Assembly (NCBI GenBank): GCA_024516035.1
Contig: CM044960.1
Span: 20,786,668-20,850,667 of the forward strand
Reading direction: 5' to 3'
From: Bactericera cockerelli
Lineage: Eukaryota; Arthropoda; Insecta; Hemiptera; Triozidae
DNA length: 64,000 bases
Shown: one piece after another, positions 60,772 to 64,000 of the stretch
Layout: every line of letters starts with the position of its first letter
How positions within the stretch are numbered: position 1 is the stretch's first letter
Notes under the pieces: model-generated
Databases searched by the model: none
The model's input: the letters and a program-made list of their open reading frames with translations, nothing else
What the model was told of the DNA's origin: nothing
Program-made: the position numbers and the translations under genes

Positions 60772-60964
60772 AAAATATCGCCTTATTTATACTGTCCGAT
60801 TAGGATTATTAAGTCGCATTATTCCAGTAGTAACCCCAACACGTATTATTATGTGGTAAAAATCCCAAATGGGAGGATAATTTGTAATGTCCCGGCTGGG
60901 TTTCGAACCTGCGACCTCTGGATTCATAGAGTGCCGCCTTTACCACTAAGCTACCGGGACAGAC
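60772..60964 (-). mobile_element. tRNA-derived SINE (family 3), reverse copy
   Basis: On the minus strand: ctgtcccggtagcttagtgg head, B box gcaggttcgaaacccagcc, body cctcccatttgggat and tail with actgtccga...tataaataaggcgat. Almost full length. The 66- and 89-residue frames across it are artefacts. Confidence 0.87.
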
Positions 60965-62674
60965 AGAATGTGCAAACTTAAATAATACTTTTCCCAAATA
61001 GGGTATCAAATACTGTGTATATGGAAACTAAAAACAAGGTGTGGTGAAAAAAAAAAGTTTTTTTCCAAACTACCCAAACAATACAACCTAAAATACATGC
61101 AAACGGAACATTTTGACAATTCATAAATCACAATAGGATATAATATGTATTATGTGGTGTGAATTTTATTTTCTTCAATCTACTTTTTGTTTCTCAACTT
61201 TCAAAGCTTTAATTATTCGTTTTCTTTTTTAATAATTTTCTGTGAACTTTTTACATTTCATTTTTACCTCAGGAGAGATCAAGTTTCTTCTATGAAAATG
61301 GAAACTCCATTGGGTCATGTTTGACTCTTGCTAATTCTTTCCAAGCACTTGAAGTCTAGAGAGGGAGAATTTTCCTTCGAATTTTCAGTTTTAACTACAA
61401 AAAAGCAGGAAAAACTTATTTTCTCTTCTTGCAAGTTGTTCACTCCTAGCAAAGAAAACCACTCGTCTATGTGGAGACAAGACCTCTTGTCATGCGACCA
61501 TCCTCTCCTGGCAGCAACATACATACTCTTCATGCCTATTACTCCCTTTGATCTTCAATTTCATCACTCATCTTGTCTTTCGCTTTCATCCTCTCAGCAT
61601 TCTCTATTCCTTTCTTTATTCTTTGTAAATATATGCCGAAAACAACGTAAATACAATCTAACCTTTCTAACTGCCAGGGGGTATTGGTTGCTCGAGGTTT
61701 TCTAATCTGTTTGTTGAGTGTCCTTTGTCTGCAGTCTCGCTCACGTATAACTTGAGCAACAAAAACTAGAACTGATCTTAGACACATCACAGTACTGGAG
61801 AACCCTTTACCCTCACTGATGAGATGTGAAGAGTAAGTAAGATCAAACAATTAAGAGAACGTGTTTTACACCACAGATATGAATAAGACTCAAGTTGACA
61901 GCACCATCTCACTAACATAAGACCTCATTAGAACAATGAAAAATCTCAAGTTGTGGCTCCTGAGTCCTGACACCTAAACAACTCAGGTTTCTGCTGAACA
62001 TAGAGCTTTCAGGGATGTATCATTTTATTTCAACACAAACTATAGAATATATACTTCATTCAAAGAATTTGTGAGAGGGAATAAGCCCGCTTTCAGGGAT
62101 TTTTAATAAGAGTCTTGCAATGTACTTCTTTCCAAGATAATGTGCAGACGAATTGCCTCATCTACTTATACCAATAAATAACAGAAATAATTTCATCAAA
62201 CGTTTCCACATGACTCAACTGATCTGAAACAAATATAATAATAAACAAAGTGAACGAAAAGTCCTGGAACGGATTTGTATATTTTTAACGGGTAGATAAA
62301 GACTTGAATTTTTTATTGAAGTTCTCACGCAAGTTTTTTAATTTTTTGGCGGAGTCATTAACGTTTTTAACGGGTAAAGATAAAGACTTGAATGTTTGAA
62401 TGACGATCTAACGCAAGTTTGTGAAAATTTTGGTGGAATCGAAATTTCTACAGGGTGTCCCAAAAGTAGTGAAACAGACATCAACGTTCAATTTCTAAAT
62501 GGAACCCACTTCTTTTTTAGTGTTCAAGCGAGATTCTCGCAGCACAACATTTTCATTACAATCTGTATGAACAGACGTGTAAAATAAGGAAAAACCAACA
62601 CTACCACGTGATTTAGCATGAAAAAATACACTGATTTGATGTATCATACTCAGGGATATGATATATCACACTCA

Positions 62675-63513
62675 GAGCCCGTTCACACCGACTAAAAACA
62701 GTTTTTTTTACTGGGACAGTAATTTTACTGGTCCAGTATTTTTACTGAGTGGCGCATACATTTAAATGAGAGCGTTCACATCGGCAACGTTTTACTGTTA
62801 ACAGTAAAAAAACTGGATCGACAGATTTTTACATCAGATTTTGCCACTAGAAACGGAAACAGTAGAAAAACTGGCCCAGTAAAAAAAACTGTTTCTACAT
62901 CCAGTCGCTTGTACAATCAAATGGAGATGTTCACACTGCAGTCGGCACAGTTTTTATTGTTTCTGAAACCTATTATAATATCGTATTTTTCGAATGAAAA
63001 TTAATTCGTGTCTATTTGTGAGGCGCTACAATGGAAATCGGGGCGAGCAAATGACTTTTTGGTGGCGATCTGGTTCAAACTAGGTTCTATAGATAGGTAT
63101 GACTTGCTGCTATCTAGGGTTAGTGTTAGGGCCTTTCGTCACCTACTAGGGCCGAATTAGGGCCAAATAAGGGCCTTTTTGGAAAATCATAAATTCGGCT
63201 CTAGCGCCTCACTAATTATTAAATTAAATTTAGAAATGCTCCTTTTTGATACTTTGTGCCACTATGGGATGATTCCACCATCTTCTCTTATTCCTTCGTT
63301 GTCGTTGCCGGTACCAGTACAAAAGCATTAATGTATTCACATCCATCACGTTCAAAGGCTTTATCACGAATGAACATAAAGAAAAGCATGGAAAAGTAGG
63401 ACCAGTAAAAATACTGTTTGTAGCCTGTGTGAACGCACTCTGAGAAACAGTTTTTTTACTGGACACAGTAAAAAAACTGTTCCAGTAAAAACTGTTTTGG
63501 TGTGAACGGGCTC
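62675..63513 (-). mobile_element. PIF/Harbinger-like DNA transposon, 839 bp, TCA target duplication
   Basis: Perfect 15-bp terminal inverted repeats, gagcccgttcacacc, with TCA on each side (62672-62674, 63514-63516). Subterminal regions are packed with cagtaaaaa / tttttactg motifs in both orientations, as in transposase-binding arrays. It keeps a scrap of a PIF/Harbinger-type transposase start (63230-63346) and no catalytic region, so it is non-autonomous. Confidence 0.82.
63230..63346 (-). pseudogene. Remnant of PIF/Harbinger transposase N-terminus
   Basis: The minus-strand frame reads MDVNTLMLLYWYRQRQRRNK then RRWWNHPIVAQSIKKEHF and a stop. LLL..RRRR..RRWWVRPI....GEFH is the usual N-terminal pattern of PIF/Harbinger DDE nucleases. 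Here the GEFH-like KEHF is followed at once by a stop codon and the DDE domain is absent. The ATG sits just inside a TIR-bounded element, supporting the assignment. Confidence 0.65.
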
Positions 63514-63841
63514 TCAGGGTTTAAACACTTTTACCCAAAGAAAAGTCCATGATTCCGCGGGATTCATCGAAGATCTGTTTGATCAAAGTATCGAGTGAAG
63601 AGTCAATTGTGTGTAGAATTTAACGTAGATTTCGAATAAAATAGGGGGTTCCATTTAAAAATCGAAAGTTGGTGCCTTTATCACTACTACTTCTGGAATA
63701 CCTGTAGAAATTTCGATTCCGCCAAAAAAATTGGGTAAATTTGCGTTAGAACTACATAGTACATGTAGTTCTAACGCACACTAATACATAGTACAATACT
63801 TCAAGTCTTTATCTTTAACCGTTAAAAAGATAAAAATCCGT

Positions 63842-63915
63842 TCAGGGACCGCTGGTTTTCGAACCCGCCACCTGTTGATTACCAGACCCACGCCTTGACT
63901 ACTGATGAGAGTTAA
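63842..63915 (-). mobile_element. tRNA-like SINE head
   Basis: The minus strand reads catcagtagtcaaggcgtgg...gtggcgggttcgaaaaccagcgg, with A-box and B-box features and a tRNA-like acceptor (gaccgctgg). It overlaps the right end of the foldback element at 62261-63849. It lacks a clean tRNA fold. Confidence 0.55.
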
Positions 63916-64000
63916 AAAAAGTATTTTGTCTAGCGAACGGGCCGGGCCAGTGAAATGATGTTGAAGAGTTCAGTCTGAATGTTATTTTCCTAAACCTTTT

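Larger units (their letters stand above)
62261..63849. mobile_element. Foldback element with long inverted arms, host of a nested transposon
   Basis: The ends gtcctggaacggatttgta and aaatccgttcagggac are inverted, and similarity continues inward: aaagacttgaat/ttcaagtcttt, aacgcaagtt/ttgcgtt, gaaatttctacag/ctgtagaaatttc, atttctaaatggaaccc/gggttccatttaaaaat. The left arm carries an internal duplication (aacgggta(aa)gataaagact at 62290 and 62370). The interior is occupied by the element at 62675-63513. Confidence 0.75.
42437..64000 (-). other. Neurobeachin 5' intron, at least 21.5 kb
   Basis: No further neurobeachin exon is recognised here, so the region is most simply the intron upstream of exon 42332-42436, continuing past the window. 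Mobile elements are listed separately. The stretches 42640-47520, 47660-49970, 50650-51310, 51670-54080, 54410-56020, 57400-58090 and 58240-60140 are AT-rich with short simple repeats; I see no supportable genes there. Confidence 0.65.

Noticed and set aside
42437..64000. Upstream neurobeachin exon or a nested mab-21 gene
   Set aside because: I looked for the exon preceding LVGGEFD and for a single-exon mab-21-type frame, which is nested in neurobeachin introns in many animals. No matching sequence and no frame of sufficient length were found.

Overview
The window is animal, almost certainly insect, nuclear DNA: AT-rich, with 40-42 codon exons separated by 1.5-23 kb introns with GT-AG junctions, and dense with tRNA-derived SINEs, Helitrons, foldback elements and satellites. 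The repeat style suggests a hemipteran such as a planthopper, but that is a low-confidence guess. No prokaryotic-type genes, operons, rRNA or free-standing tRNA genes are visible.

The only host gene recognised is on the minus strand: the 5'-central part of a neurobeachin/LRBA orthologue (rugose in Drosophila). Eight exons can be placed to the base. In transcript order they are 42436-42332, 19167-19041, 15296-15196, 10690-10595, 6868-6747, 4091-3965, 1667-1548 and 47-1 (continuing beyond the window). All phases agree, and together they encode about 281 residues: part of the N-terminal armadillo-like region, then the concanavalin-A-like lectin fold. Upstream exons were not found in the 21.5 kb beyond exon 42332-42436, nor is the C-terminal PH-BEACH-WD40 part present.

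The introns hold nearly everything else. Region by region: 1-6.9 kb, a SINE inside a splice-acceptor region, an AT-rich palindrome and a Helitron; 7.2-10.3 kb, two abutting long-arm foldback elements sharing a TATA target; 10.7-11.8 kb, a 25-bp minisatellite against an acceptor and split by a SINE; 16.9-19.0 kb, a 48/50-bp minisatellite against a donor; 20-42 kb, scattered SINEs, MITEs, a Helitron, retroelement debris and a possible coding remnant; 42-64 kb, more SINEs, two head-to-tail Helitrons, a LINE 3' end and a foldback element with a nested PIF/Harbinger-like transposon.

The most unusual signal is that the two large minisatellites look like amplified splice signals of the host gene. 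The 16.9-19.0 kb array repeats the exon end plus 5' splice site of exon 19041-19167 about 43 times, directly downstream of the real donor. The 10.7-11.8 kb array repeats a branch-point/polypyrimidine/AG-like cassette about 33 times, just upstream of exon 10595-10690. A separate caution is that exon 19041-19167 is saturated with one-base indels that sum to zero, which looks like unpolished long-read sequence rather than real decay.
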